Positions 50,073 to 58,977 of a DNA stretch of 64,000 bases are shown one piece after another (position 1 is the first letter of the stretch; every line of letters starts with the position of its first letter). Position numbers and translations under genes: made by a program. The stretch is from CAZNFR01 sp964572225 (GTDB lineage: Bacteria; Bacteroidota; Bacteroidia; Bacteroidales; GCA-2748055). The notes under the pieces were generated by a model, which was not told where the DNA came from, searched no databases, and saw only the letters and a program-made list of their open reading frames with translations. The stretch spans positions 6,047 to 70,046 of the forward strand of contig CAZNFR010000006.1 in the NCBI GenBank assembly GCA_964572225.1, read 5' to 3'.

Positions 50073-51944
50073 ATGCAGCGATTTTTCTATTCAGTATTTT
50101 TGTGGATATTCTTTCTATTCACGCTCACAAGTGCCTTTGCAGGTTCAATTAACGGTTTTAATCGCTCCAGCCAGGTACCGGATACCATTCCGGTTTCCAG
50201 ATATGATCATTTTTATGACTCCCTCAGAAGTAAAGCCCACAACCGACGATGGACGAAGGAACTGTATAATGTTATTATTCTGCCTCCAAAAGACGAAAAC
50301 GACACAGTTAAAACAATTCCTTTTAACCAAAATTATGAAGAATTCGCAGGTCTGACCATCCGGAAAATTACTTTTGTTAAACTCTACCCTTTCGGTACTG
50401 ATATTAACGATACCAGTATATATCGGCCAAGCAGGTTAAACAACTTTGCAAATACCATTCATATAAAAACAAGAGATCCTGTTCTGGAAAGACACCTTCT
50501 GTTTCATGAACGGGAGAAAATAGATCCGCTTACTCTGGCCGATAATGAAAGAATCCTGAGGGAACTGCCTTATATTGAGGATGTCCGAATACTGGTATTA
50601 CCAGACTCTACGAATAATCAGTATGCAGAAGTTGTGATCATCACTCAGGACCGATGGTCCAAAGCCTTTTTTCTTGATCTTAAAAAACTGGATGCCGGTA
50701 AACTTGAAATCTGGGATAGAAGTATTTTTGGCAGCGGACATGAAGTTCAGGCTAACCTGCATTGGGACAGGCAGAGGAGTAAATTCTTCGGATATGAGGC
50801 ATTTTGGGTCAATAAAAACATTCTCGGGACATTTTTAAACTCAAGGGTATATTATACCAATGTTTTTGACACCCATTCCTATGGCTTAAGTCTTGACCGT
50901 CCTTTTTTCACTCCTGACGTAAAATATGCGGGAGGTATAAATATGTTCAACACCAATACCATAGATAGGATCTGGTTTGCGGATACCCTTAGAAAAGAAG
51001 AGAGTATTCATTTCAAAACCCTTGATGCATGGCTGGCGAGAAGTTTCTCATTAAATCCAAAGGATGATTTCACGGAAAAAAGAAAGAATATTACGATTGC
51101 AAGCAGGGTTTTCAGAAACGTTTTCCTGGAGAGACCTCCGGAAGTGGAATTGAAAGTTTTTCCGGAATATCATACCCGGACCCTCTGGCTAAATTCACTG
51201 TCCTATTCTGCACAAGACTTCTATCGAAGCAGGTTGATTTATAGCTACGGACAAACAGAAGATATTCCCATTGGCTTTCTTGCAGATCTCAAAGTCGGCC
51301 TGGAGCTTAACGAATTTGAAAACCGATACTACAGCTCCATTTCGCTCGCACATGGAAATATATTTCTGAAATTTGGATACCTGGGAGGAATAATTTCCCT
51401 TGGATCCTATATTACTTCGCAAAAAGAACTTCAACAAGGGGTCCTCCAGTTAAATTTAAGCCATTTCAGTAATTTGTATATAATCAGGCAATTAAAATAC
51501 AGATATTTTGCAGACTTCCGATATACGCGGGGTATAAACCGTTTTGGAACAGAACGACTGCGGGTTTCGGATAAAGAGGGTGTGAGAGGCTTGAATCTTG
51601 ATTACCTGAATGCCCAACAACGCATAACCTTAAAACTGGAAGGGGTATTATTCGCCCCCAGGAAGCATTTTGGCTTCCAGTTTGCTTATTTCGGATTTAT
51701 GGATTTTGCTCTCCTGGGCACCGATAAGGTTGCACTTAAAGATATGGACGCTTTTTCTGGAATTGGTGCAGGATTAAGAATTAGAAATGAACGATTGGTT
51801 TTCCCAACCATTCAGTTTCGGTTTGCCTTTTACCCTAATATGGATGGGTTAAATTTCTCTGACTATTTCCAATTTTCGGGTGAAAAGAAATTGAGTCCGC
51901 CAGACTACAGACCTGGAAAACCGGTTATAATTCCATTTCAATGA
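50073..51944 (+). CDS. Outer-membrane protein with POTRA-like domain and beta-barrel
   Basis: A 623-residue protein with a signal-like N-terminus (MQRFFYSVFLWIFFLFTLTSAFAG). Residues about 95-210 contain a POTRA-type unit (LADNERILRELPYIEDVRILVLPD) as in BamA/TamA and other Omp85 relatives. The remaining part has many short beta strands and ends with ...IPFQ, a barrel-like C-terminus. The role, whether insertion, secretion or lipid transport, is not visible; it is smaller than BamA. It lies downstream of the M49-like gene. Confidence 0.65.
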   Translation: MQRFFYSVFLWIFFLFTLTSAFAGSINGFNRSSQVPDTIPVSRYDHFYDSLRSKAHNRRWTKELYNVIILPPKDENDTVKTIPFNQNYEEFAGLTIRKITFVKLYPFGTDINDTSIYRPSRLNNFANTIHIKTRDPVLERHLLFHEREKIDPLTLADNERILRELPYIEDVRILVLPDSTNNQYAEVVIITQDRWSKAFFLDLKKLDAGKLEIWDRSIFGSGHEVQANLHWDRQRSKFFGYEAFWVNKNILGTFLNSRVYYTNVFDTHSYGLSLDRPFFTPDVKYAGGINMFNTNTIDRIWFADTLRKEESIHFKTLDAWLARSFSLNPKDDFTEKRKNITIASRVFRNVFLERPPEVELKVFPEYHTRTLWLNSLSYSAQDFYRSRLIYSYGQTEDIPIGFLADLKVGLELNEFENRYYSSISLAHGNIFLKFGYLGGIISLGSYITSQKELQQGVLQLNLSHFSNLYIIRQLKYRYFADFRYTRGINRFGTERLRVSDKEGVRGLNLDYLNAQQRITLKLEGVLFAPRKHFGFQFAYFGFMDFALLGTDKVALKDMDAFSGIGAGLRIRNERLVFPTIQFRFAFYPNMDGLNFSDYFQFSGEKKLSPPDYRPGKPVIIPFQ

Positions 51945-52048
51945 CGGGATCTGAGGTTAACTGTTCCGTTTTTATACACTATTTTGGGAATTGAATCCTT
52001 GAAAATCAGATAGATTAGTTTTTCTTTTTTAGTATATTAAGCAAAAAA

Positions 52049-53386
52049 ATGCAAAACTCTTTTGCACAATACCTCAATGAAATCATCCCTGTTAACCAAG
52101 GATCCCGATTCCTTTTGGCAGTTTCAGGAGGCATTGATTCTGTAGTAATGCTGGACCTTTTCGCCCAGATGGAAAATATCGAGTTCGGCATTGCCCATTG
52201 CAATTTTGGCTTGAGAGGCGCTGAATCGGATGAGGATGAAAATCTGGTTCAGGAGCTCGGGGAAAGATATCATTGCAAAACATACGTCAAACTATTTGAT
52301 ACCATGACCTTTGCAGAGAATCACAGAATCTCGGTTCAAATGGCTGCCAGAACTCTGAGGTACGCCTGGTTTTCTTCACTGGCAGAAAGTGAGAATTGGG
52401 ATTACATACCTGTAGCTCACAATAAAAACGACCGGATAGAAACATTCTTTATTAATCTTCTAAGGGGAACCGGAATTAAGGGACTTACTTCGATTCCACA
52501 CAGGAACCAAAAAATCATCCGTCCTCTGTTGAAATACGACAGGAAACAAATTGAAGAATACGCCATCAACCGGAGGCTGGTTTGGAGGGAAGATTCCAGC
52601 AACAGGTCGGTGAAATATACCCGGAATAAAATCAGACACGAGATCATTCCCATCTTCACTGACCTTAATCCCGGGTTTCTTTCCACCATGGAAGAAAATA
52701 TAGGAAGGATTGAGCAAATGGAATGGATCTTCGATCAAATCCTTGCCGAAAAAAAAGAGGCCCTGCTAACAAAAAAAGAAAACCATACTTTGATTTCGTT
52801 GGATGAACTACGAAATAATCCACTTTCTTCACTTTGGTTATTTGAGATACTCAGCGATTATGGATTCTCCGGCAAAATGATCGGAGACATTGATAAAAGC
52901 CGATTTTCCGAGTCAGGAAAAAGATTCTTTTCCCGCGAATATGAACTGACAAAGGATAGAGATTTTTTTATTCTAAGGAAAATTGAAAAGAATGAGGATA
53001 CGCCCCGGAAATATTACATCGATTCTGAGGTGAAAAACCTATCAACACCGATAAACCTTGAAATCGATGTGCTCAGCAGATCTGACTTCGTCCTGACTTC
53101 GAATCAAAATATTGCCTGCCTCGATCTGGACAAGGTTTCTTTTCCTCTTATCCTCAGAAAATGGAAACACGGTGATTATTTTCGCCCCCTGGGTATGAAA
53201 GAAATGAAGAAATTAAGTGATTTCTTTATAGACAATAAAGTATCCTTGCCTGAAAAACAAGACACCTGGATTCTTGCCAGTGGCGATGATATAATTTGGA
53301 TTGTGGGTCAAAGGATCGATGACCGGTTCAAAGTAAGTTCTGAAACAACAAAAGTCCTGATGATAACCTGCCATAATGAGGATTAG
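52049..53386 (+). CDS. tilS: tRNA(Ile)-lysidine synthetase
   Basis: This 445-residue enzyme attaches lysine to C34 of tRNA-Ile so that it reads AUA. The PP-loop is LLAVSGGIDSVVMLDLF (residue about 24). Next come GLRGAESDEDENLV, the family motif VAHNKNDRIETFFINLLRGTG, which in most TilS reads HxxDDQxET, and FVWREDSSNRSVKYTRNKIRHE. The C-terminal part (LILRKWKHGDYFRPLGM) is the tRNA-binding domain. The presence of tilS fits with use of AUA codons here. Confidence 0.93.
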   Translation: MQNSFAQYLNEIIPVNQGSRFLLAVSGGIDSVVMLDLFAQMENIEFGIAHCNFGLRGAESDEDENLVQELGERYHCKTYVKLFDTMTFAENHRISVQMAARTLRYAWFSSLAESENWDYIPVAHNKNDRIETFFINLLRGTGIKGLTSIPHRNQKIIRPLLKYDRKQIEEYAINRRLVWREDSSNRSVKYTRNKIRHEIIPIFTDLNPGFLSTMEENIGRIEQMEWIFDQILAEKKEALLTKKENHTLISLDELRNNPLSSLWLFEILSDYGFSGKMIGDIDKSRFSESGKRFFSREYELTKDRDFFILRKIEKNEDTPRKYYIDSEVKNLSTPINLEIDVLSRSDFVLTSNQNIACLDLDKVSFPLILRKWKHGDYFRPLGMKEMKKLSDFFIDNKVSLPEKQDTWILASGDDIIWIVGQRIDDRFKVSSETTKVLMITCHNED

Positions 53387-53396
53387 CTCTGATTTC

Positions 53397-54182
53397 CTAT
53401 TCCTCTACAAGCCCTAGATTGGTCCTCAGGATCTGAAAATACTCTTCCAATCCGGTTTTATCCCTCTCCTTTATCATTCCCAAAAGGGCATTAAGACTCT
53501 CCGAGATCTTTTCGATTTGTTCAAGGCTGTGGGTATTCAGGAGGATCTCAGAAAGCAAATAATCATCCTCCGACAATAGTCCCTTCGCTATTTCAAGGTG
53601 CTTTTTGAAGGTAGTACCCGGAGCTTCCTGCTCTTTCATGCAGGATGCAAATACCATGGTAGAGGAAAATGGGATAGAAAGGGAATAAGCAATAGTTTCA
53701 TCGTGTTGCCTGAAGGAATATTCATGAATATTGAGCTTCATTTTCCGGTAAAAATTCCGGAAAAATTCCTTTCCTTCATCCTCTGATTCCGAAATAATTA
53801 TGGCATTCTCCTCACTCAGGTCTTTCACATTCGCAAAAGTGGGCCCAAACATAGGATGGGTTGAGACAAATCTGCGACCACTCTTACGATAATATTCAGC
53901 TAAACCGTTCTTGACTGAAGTTATATCAGAAACAATGCATTTCTCGTTCAAATAAGGAATAATCTCGTCAAAAACTTTAAGGGTACTTCCCAAACTTACC
54001 GCATTGATCAAAATATCAGGATCGAATTCAAAAAGCTCCTCCAGGTAAAGAAATTTTCTGGAATTAAAGAAGTACTTAAGTTTATTCCTGTCTGAATCAT
54101 AAACACCTACTTCATAATCAAGACAAAGGGATTCGACAAACCAGGATCCCATATTTCCGGCTCCAATTACTGCAATTCTCAT
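53397..54182 (-). CDS. tyrA: Prephenate dehydrogenase
   Basis: A 261-residue TyrA with the dinucleotide motif IAVIGAGNMGSWFVES at the start, STHPMFGPTFANVKDLSEE as the prephenate-binding His region and ISETLNTHSLEQIEKI-like helices at the end. It converts prephenate to 4-hydroxyphenylpyruvate for tyrosine synthesis. It is the last gene of the aromatic operon, 3 bp after aroC. The chorismate mutase it needs is the C-terminal domain of the aroF gene in the same operon. Confidence 0.9.
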   Translation of the reverse strand: MRIAVIGAGNMGSWFVESLCLDYEVGVYDSDRNKLKYFFNSRKFLYLEELFEFDPDILINAVSLGSTLKVFDEIIPYLNEKCIVSDITSVKNGLAEYYRKSGRRFVSTHPMFGPTFANVKDLSEENAIIISESEDEGKEFFRNFYRKMKLNIHEYSFRQHDETIAYSLSIPFSSTMVFASCMKEQEAPGTTFKKHLEIAKGLLSEDDYLLSEILLNTHSLEQIEKISESLNALLGMIKERDKTGLEEYFQILRTNLGLVEE

Positions 54183-54185
54183 AGT

Positions 54186-55190
54186 TTAATTCGGCTCGTT
54201 ATCAATTATTCGATTTATTCTGTTTTCAAGCATCATCAGATCGGTAAGGACAATGGCCACTCCTGCTTCAACCACCGGGGGCACTCTAAGTGCGATGCAT
54301 TTATCATGTCTCCCTTCTACCTGAAAGGATTCAACCTTACCTGATTTAACATTTAGGGTATTCTGGGGCTGAGAAGTTGAACTCGTAGGTTTGACCGCTA
54401 CCCGAAAAACAAGTTCATTTCCGTTGGAGATACCCCCATTTATCCCTCCCGCATAATTCGTCTCCGTTTTTCCTTCGTGGTTCAGAATATTATCGTTATG
54501 CTCGCTACCCTTCATTGCAACCGCATTAAATCCGGATCCAAACTCAATACCTTTGATTGCAGGTATTGAAAAAATCATGTGAGAAATAAGCGATTCCACA
54601 GAATCAAAAAAAGGCTCACCCAGGCCAATGGGAAGATTTTTAACCCTGCATTCGACAATCCCTCCAATGGATTCATTTTCATTGACAGCCCGATCTACTG
54701 CTTCCTTAATATTTTTAGATCCCCCTGCCTCAACAAGGCTGGCGGTTATGGCAATACTTCCCAGGATTTTTTTGGCTATTACCCCCGCAGCCACAAGTCC
54801 GACAGTAAGTCTTCCTGAAAAATGCCCTCCGCCCCGGTAGTCTTCAAATCCTCCATATTTTTTGGTCGCAACGAAATCTGCATGACCCGGTCTTGGAAAC
54901 TCCCGGATTTTCTCATAATCACTACTACGGGTATTGGTATTCTCAAACTGTATGTTAATAGGAGCACCAGTGGTTCTATCCCTGAAAATCCCGCTCATGA
55001 ATCTGGGAATATCGAATTCTTTTCTTGGAGTTGTACCCTTGGCCCCCGCTCTTCTGCGGCCGAGATCTTCTTTGAAATCCTCGTTGGTAAGTCTTATGCC
55101 TGAGGGACAACCGTCAATGAGGACTCCGACGGAATTTCCATGGGATTCACCATAGATGGAGACTCTGAAGATTCTTCCAAATGAGTTCAT
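54186..55190 (-). CDS. aroC: Chorismate synthase
   Basis: A 334-residue FMN-dependent enzyme closing the shikimate pathway (EPSP to chorismate). Diagnostic segments are FRVSIYGESHGNSVGVLIDG, LGRRRAGAKGTTPRKEFD, REFPRPGHADFVATKKYGG, and GISNGNELVFRVAVKPTSS. The start overlaps aroD by 4 bp and the stop lies 3 bp before tyrA, so translation is likely coupled. Confidence 0.96.
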   Translation of the reverse strand: MNSFGRIFRVSIYGESHGNSVGVLIDGCPSGIRLTNEDFKEDLGRRRAGAKGTTPRKEFDIPRFMSGIFRDRTTGAPINIQFENTNTRSSDYEKIREFPRPGHADFVATKKYGGFEDYRGGGHFSGRLTVGLVAAGVIAKKILGSIAITASLVEAGGSKNIKEAVDRAVNENESIGGIVECRVKNLPIGLGEPFFDSVESLISHMIFSIPAIKGIEFGSGFNAVAMKGSEHNDNILNHEGKTETNYAGGINGGISNGNELVFRVAVKPTSSTSQPQNTLNVKSGKVESFQVEGRHDKCIALRVPPVVEAGVAIVLTDLMMLENRINRIIDNEPN

Positions 55191-55831
55191 TTCTCTTTTA
55201 CTCCTAATATTGAATTAATATCCATCATTTCCCTATAGCTAAGCTGCCCGGGGGCTGTGGCCCTCGATTCATCGGGATAAGCAAAACTGAATTCACTGCC
55301 CATAGGAACAGCGGCAACCCTGGTAATCAACCCAAAATCACCCATACCAAGAATAACCTTGGAACCCGGAATGTCATAGAGGGAGAAAAGGGAGAGAATA
55401 TCCTTCTCCGATTCCACCAGGGTCGCAATCTTTGCCGTATCTGCTCCTAACTGATAGCATTTTCGGAGGATGGACTCCAATTCATGCTTCCCGGGTGTAC
55501 CTTCAAAATCATGGTATGAGATAATGAGCCTGGTTTGGGAATTTTTTACCAGGGCCAGAATTTGCTGGAGGAATTTGGGTTGACTTTCCAGCTCAATATC
55601 CAGGTATTCGACTCCATATGAAACAGCCATCCTGAAAAGCTCCATACGTTTATCATCATCAGCATATTCGGGTCTAAAGGTAAAAACCCCCTTTCCCGCC
55701 AATTTCAATAAGGCTGAAAGGTCTTCCCGGTCAAGGTCAAGAAGATCGGCCCTGATCTCGACAAAATCATACTTACGAACAGCTTCAATAGCCATCTCCT
55801 TGCTTAATTCGCCCAGACTGACACAAATCAT
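55187..55831 (-). CDS. aroD: 3-dehydroquinate dehydratase, type I
   Basis: A 214-residue type I (class I, Schiff base) enzyme. The motifs are DFVEIRADLLD, ISYHDFEGTPGKHELES with the catalytic His, GADTAKIATLVES, and SKVILGMGDFGLITRVAAVP with the Schiff-base Lys region, then FSFAYPDESRATAPGQLS. It overlaps aroB by 4 bp upstream and aroC by 4 bp downstream. Confidence 0.94.
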   Translation of the reverse strand: MICVSLGELSKEMAIEAVRKYDFVEIRADLLDLDREDLSALLKLAGKGVFTFRPEYADDDKRMELFRMAVSYGVEYLDIELESQPKFLQQILALVKNSQTRLIISYHDFEGTPGKHELESILRKCYQLGADTAKIATLVESEKDILSLFSLYDIPGSKVILGMGDFGLITRVAAVPMGSEFSFAYPDESRATAPGQLSYREMMDINSILGVKEK

Positions 55832-56847
55832 GAGAAAGCAATTTTTAGTTCGGATACCGATATATTATGAATAACCGCATTCCCAATATCCTGCAGGAGA
55901 ATAAACTGCATTTGATCCTTTTGCCTCTTCTTATCTTTTTTCATGGCTTCAATCATGGCATCTTTATCAAATTCCATTTCAACCGGCAAACCAGCCTTTA
56001 TTAATAATTCTTCAAGACTTGCAGGAACTGATTTATCTGCCAGTCCAATTTTCACTGACAATTTAGCGGCAAGCATCATCCCAATGGAAACGCCTTCACC
56101 GTGGGATACTCCGTACAATTTTTCCAGCGCGTGTCCGAAAGTATGCCCAAAATTGAGCAATTTCCTGTCTCCCTTTTCATTTACATCACTTTCCACAATG
56201 CTTTTTTTTGTAAAAGCAGATTCGAAAATCAGCTTTTCAAGGATTTCCTCTTCAAAGGCCAGAGCTTCCTCTAAATGTTTATCCAAAAAGGGAAACAAAT
56301 CTTTTCGTTTTATAAAAGCATATTTAATGATCTCAGCAAAACCTCCGATAAATTCCTTTTTTGGAAGGGTACGGAGAGCCTTAATATCGCAAATTACATA
56401 ATCAGGCTGACGGATAACACCCATAAGGTTTTTATAACCCTCATAGTTGATCCCGTTCTTCCCTCCGATGGAGGCATCGACCTGGGCAAGTAAGGTAGTT
56501 GCCAGAAAAGAAAAAGGTATTCCTCTGAAGTAGGTTGAAGCAACAAAACCGGCCAGATCTGTGGCAATCCCCCCCCCTGCCCCGACAATCCTCCATGTCC
56601 TGTCCACCTCCCTTTCAAGAAGTTCACCGAAAACGCGATAATAGGATTCAAAAGATTTAACCTTTTCGCCCGATCCCAGATTTATCACCCGGTAATCCTT
56701 CAGGTTCCCACCATGAAACTTCAGATAATTACCATCAGCGAGAATGATCGTTGATTCCGGAGGCAGCAGATCATTCAGGAGATCAATGGTTCCGGGTATA
56801 AGTATCTCCGTTTTACCTGCAGAGGTTTCAAGCTTTATTTGCTTCAT
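55828..56847 (-). CDS. aroB: 3-dehydroquinate synthase
   Basis: A 339-residue NAD- and metal-dependent enzyme making dehydroquinate from DAHP. The N-terminal domain has AGGGIATDLAGFVASTYFRG and TLLAQVDASIGGKNGIN (NAD contacts), and the metal ligands lie in KSIVESDVNEKGDRKLLNFG and GHTFGHALEKL. It overlaps the DAHP synthase gene by 20 bp and aroD by 4 bp. Confidence 0.95.
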   Translation of the reverse strand: MKQIKLETSAGKTEILIPGTIDLLNDLLPPESTIILADGNYLKFHGGNLKDYRVINLGSGEKVKSFESYYRVFGELLEREVDRTWRIVGAGGGIATDLAGFVASTYFRGIPFSFLATTLLAQVDASIGGKNGINYEGYKNLMGVIRQPDYVICDIKALRTLPKKEFIGGFAEIIKYAFIKRKDLFPFLDKHLEEALAFEEEILEKLIFESAFTKKSIVESDVNEKGDRKLLNFGHTFGHALEKLYGVSHGEGVSIGMMLAAKLSVKIGLADKSVPASLEELLIKAGLPVEMEFDKDAMIEAMKKDKKRQKDQMQFILLQDIGNAVIHNISVSELKIAFS

Positions 56848-57943
56848 TCTTTAGAATCTCGGATTTGTTCATTACCACGGTTTGGTGATTAATGGATTCC
56901 TGATGAATTGCCTGAAAGACTTTGAGAATAAATTCATCACTAAGACCTTTCCTGCTTCCAAGACTAAGCCGTTTATGAAGAATGTCATCCCATCTTTTGG
57001 ACTGAAGAATAGTCAGGTTATTATCCTTTTTATGCTTTCCAATTTCTTCAACCACCTTCATCCTTTTTTCAAATATATTAATAATCTTATCATCAAGCTT
57101 ATCAATTTCCTCCCTTAATTCGGCCAGACTTAGTTCAACCTGAAACTCCGAACCAGGGTCTCGGAGAATCAATCGGTCTATTAGTTCTCGGAGCTCAAGG
57201 GGAGTAATTTGTTGTTTTGCGTCACTAAGGGCTTTATCAGGATTTATATGACTTTCAATGATCAGTCCATCAAAATTCAGGTCCATGGCCTTTTGAGACA
57301 CATCGTAGAGAAGTTGCCTGTTCCCGCATATATGACTGGGATCGGTGATAATTGGAAGCTGGGGAATACGCCTTCTAAGTTCAATGGGAATTTGCCATTG
57401 GGGATCATTGCGGAAGAGGGTTTTATCATAGGTTGAAAATCCCCGATGAATAGCTCCCAACTGAGTTATCCCGGCATTATTAATTCTTTCAAGGGCTCCG
57501 ATCCAGAGTTCAACATCAGGGTTCACAGGATTCTTGACCAGGACAGGAATATCTACCCCTTTAAGAGAATCGGCAATATCCTGAACCGCAAAGGGATTGG
57601 CAGAGGTTCGGGCCCCGATCCATAATATATCAATCCCGTTTTTGAGCGCTTCATAAACATGTTTAACATTTGCAACCTCCGTTGAGGTGAGCATTCCGGT
57701 TTCCTCCTTGACTAATTTCAGCCATTTTAGACCTTCAGAACCAACCCCCTCAAATGCATTGGGACGAGTCCTGGGCTTCCAGATCCCTGCTCTAAAGATT
57801 TTGACTCCATTTCCTGATAGTATTTTTGCAGTTCCCAGAACCTGCTCCTCACTTTCTGCACTGCAGGGTCCGGCTATCAATATCGGTCTTTTCATGCATT
57901 CGCCACAAAGGCTTAACGGTTCAATTTTCAAATTTATGCCCAT
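56828..57943 (-). CDS. aroF: Bifunctional DAHP synthase / chorismate mutase
   Basis: The product combines a DAHP synthase (residues about 15-255: RPILIAGPCSAESEEQV, FRAGIWKPRTRPNAFEG, ARTSANPFAVQDIADSL, ITDPSHICGNRQLLYDVSQK) with a C-terminal AroQ-type chorismate mutase (about 270-370: LAELREEIDKLDDKIINIFE, ...KSKRWDDILHKRLSLG). An ATG at 57943 (MGINLKIEPLSL) is preferred; a TTG at 58006 lies within pheA. It follows pheA by 10 bp and overlaps aroB by 20 bp. It feeds both ends of the pathway, making DAHP and prephenate. Confidence 0.93.
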   Translation of the reverse strand: MGINLKIEPLSLCGECMKRPILIAGPCSAESEEQVLGTAKILSGNGVKIFRAGIWKPRTRPNAFEGVGSEGLKWLKLVKEETGMLTSTEVANVKHVYEALKNGIDILWIGARTSANPFAVQDIADSLKGVDIPVLVKNPVNPDVELWIGALERINNAGITQLGAIHRGFSTYDKTLFRNDPQWQIPIELRRRIPQLPIITDPSHICGNRQLLYDVSQKAMDLNFDGLIIESHINPDKALSDAKQQITPLELRELIDRLILRDPGSEFQVELSLAELREEIDKLDDKIINIFEKRMKVVEEIGKHKKDNNLTILQSKRWDDILHKRLSLGSRKGLSDEFILKVFQAIHQESINHQTVVMNKSEILKNEANKA

Positions 57944-57953
57944 AACTTTGTTT

Positions 57954-58817
57954 TTATTCAATAATAGATTCACCTTTTGTGTATTCTCCCAGGATTCCAA
58001 GCTCACTTGTAAACGGCCGGATCGCTTCTATCGACTTTTTATACCAGTCATAATCCTCAAACATAAGATCCACATAAAACTGATACTCCCATTCCCTTCC
58101 CATAATTGGCATGGATTGTATTTTTGTGAGGTTCTGATCGTAGTAGGATAGAATGGAAAGAATCTTGGAAAGGGAACCCGATTTGTGAGAAAGGTCAAAG
58201 TGAATACTGGCTTTATTCACGTTGTCTATGGATGGTTTATTTCCGTTCATTTCCTTGAGGATCAGAAAACGGGTATAATTAACCTTATTCGTTTCAATAC
58301 CGGCTGCCATGATCTCCAGTTCATACTTTTCTGCAGCTAGTTTACTGGCAATAGCTCCAATTCCCCTCAGATTCTTTTCTCTAATCTCCTTTGCGCTTAG
58401 CGCTGTATCTTCACTTTCAATAAGTCTTATTTCCGGATAATCATCGAAAAACAACTGACACTGAAGTATTGCCATGGGATGGGAATAGACCTCCCGTAGC
58501 TCTTCCACTTTTTGCCCGGGCAAACCCACCAGATTTTGCTTTATTCTCAGATAAATCTCCCCGATTATGGTCATTCTGGATTCCTTGATCAACCCATAAT
58601 TGGGAAGTATGGAACCCGCAAGACTGTTTTCAATCGCCATTATACCATAGTCAACCTGATGACCGGTAAGCGATTTCATCATATCCCTGAATGTGTTCCT
58701 GGGAAGTATTTCAATATCCCGGTCCCTGAAATAATGCATGGCCGCAATTTCATGAAAAGCTCCAAATCCCCCTTGAATGGCAATCCTTTTTGCAATGCTT
58801 GTTCCTGTTTTGTTCAT
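57954..58817 (-). CDS. pheA: Prephenate dehydratase
   Basis: A 287-residue monofunctional PheA: IAIQGGFGAFHEIAAMHYFR at the start, YGIMAIENSLAGSILPNYGL, then VNYTRFLIL with the catalytic Thr-Arg-Phe (TRF). An ACT regulatory domain follows (residues about 198-280, FDLSHKSGSLSKILSILSYY), whose Phe-site motif ESRP is replaced by QSMP. It is the first gene of the six-gene aromatic operon and sits 12 bp downstream of the attenuator terminator. It produces phenylpyruvate for Phe. Confidence 0.93.
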   Translation of the reverse strand: MNKTGTSIAKRIAIQGGFGAFHEIAAMHYFRDRDIEILPRNTFRDMMKSLTGHQVDYGIMAIENSLAGSILPNYGLIKESRMTIIGEIYLRIKQNLVGLPGQKVEELREVYSHPMAILQCQLFFDDYPEIRLIESEDTALSAKEIREKNLRGIGAIASKLAAEKYELEIMAAGIETNKVNYTRFLILKEMNGNKPSIDNVNKASIHFDLSHKSGSLSKILSILSYYDQNLTKIQSMPIMGREWEYQFYVDLMFEDYDWYKKSIEAIRPFTSELGILGEYTKGESIIE

Positions 58818-58828
58818 AACTATAAATG

Positions 58829-58853
58829 AAAAAGTCCCGGCAAAAACCGGGAC
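58829..58853 (-). terminator. Attenuator terminator before pheA
   Basis: On the minus strand GTCCCGG (58853-58847), loop TTTTTG, CCGGGAC (58840-58834) and a T5 run (58833-58829) form an intrinsic terminator 12 bp before the pheA ATG, so it would stop transcription before any aro gene. The upstream segment TTGCCGGGA (58897-58889), identical to the terminator's 3' arm, can instead pair with the 5' arm and abolish it. Confidence 0.85.
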
Positions 58854-58888
58854 CTGGATTGACTGTTTTTATCTTTATACCATAGATA

Positions 58889-58897
58889 TCCCGGCAA
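58889..58897 (-). promoter_or_regulatory. Antiterminator segment of the pheA leader
   Basis: TTGCCGGGA (58897-58889 on the minus strand) is repeated exactly at 58843-58835 in the 3' arm of the attenuator terminator. It begins directly after the leader-peptide stop codon, so a ribosome finishing the leader peptide would cover it while one stalled in the Phe/Tyr run would leave it free to pair with TCCCGG at 58852-58847. Confidence 0.7.
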
Positions 58898-58954
58898 CTA
58901 TTTCTGAAAAAAATAGAAATAATAGAAATACCAGAATATCAGATTAAAATTCAT
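58898..58954 (-). CDS. Aromatic-amino-acid leader peptide (18 codons)
   Basis: An ATG at 58954 opens 18 codons ending in TAG at 58898: MNFNLIFWYFYYFYFFQK. Eleven of 18 residues are aromatic (6 Phe, 4 Tyr, 1 Trp), with ten in a row at positions 7-16. This composition is that of attenuation leader peptides such as PheL and TrpL. No standard family would give such a run by chance. It lies 16 nt or more downstream of the predicted start point, with only a weak ribosome site (AAGATC) upstream, and ends just before the antiterminator segment. Confidence 0.85.
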   Translation of the reverse strand: MNFNLIFWYFYYFYFFQK

Positions 58955-58977
58955 GCGATTGATCTTATTAATAAATG

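Noticed and set aside
57954..58006. DAHP synthase gene starting at TTG 58006 inside pheA.
   Set aside because: The extra residues overlap pheA and match no DAHP synthase N-terminus; ATG 57943 gives a normal start 10 bp after pheA.
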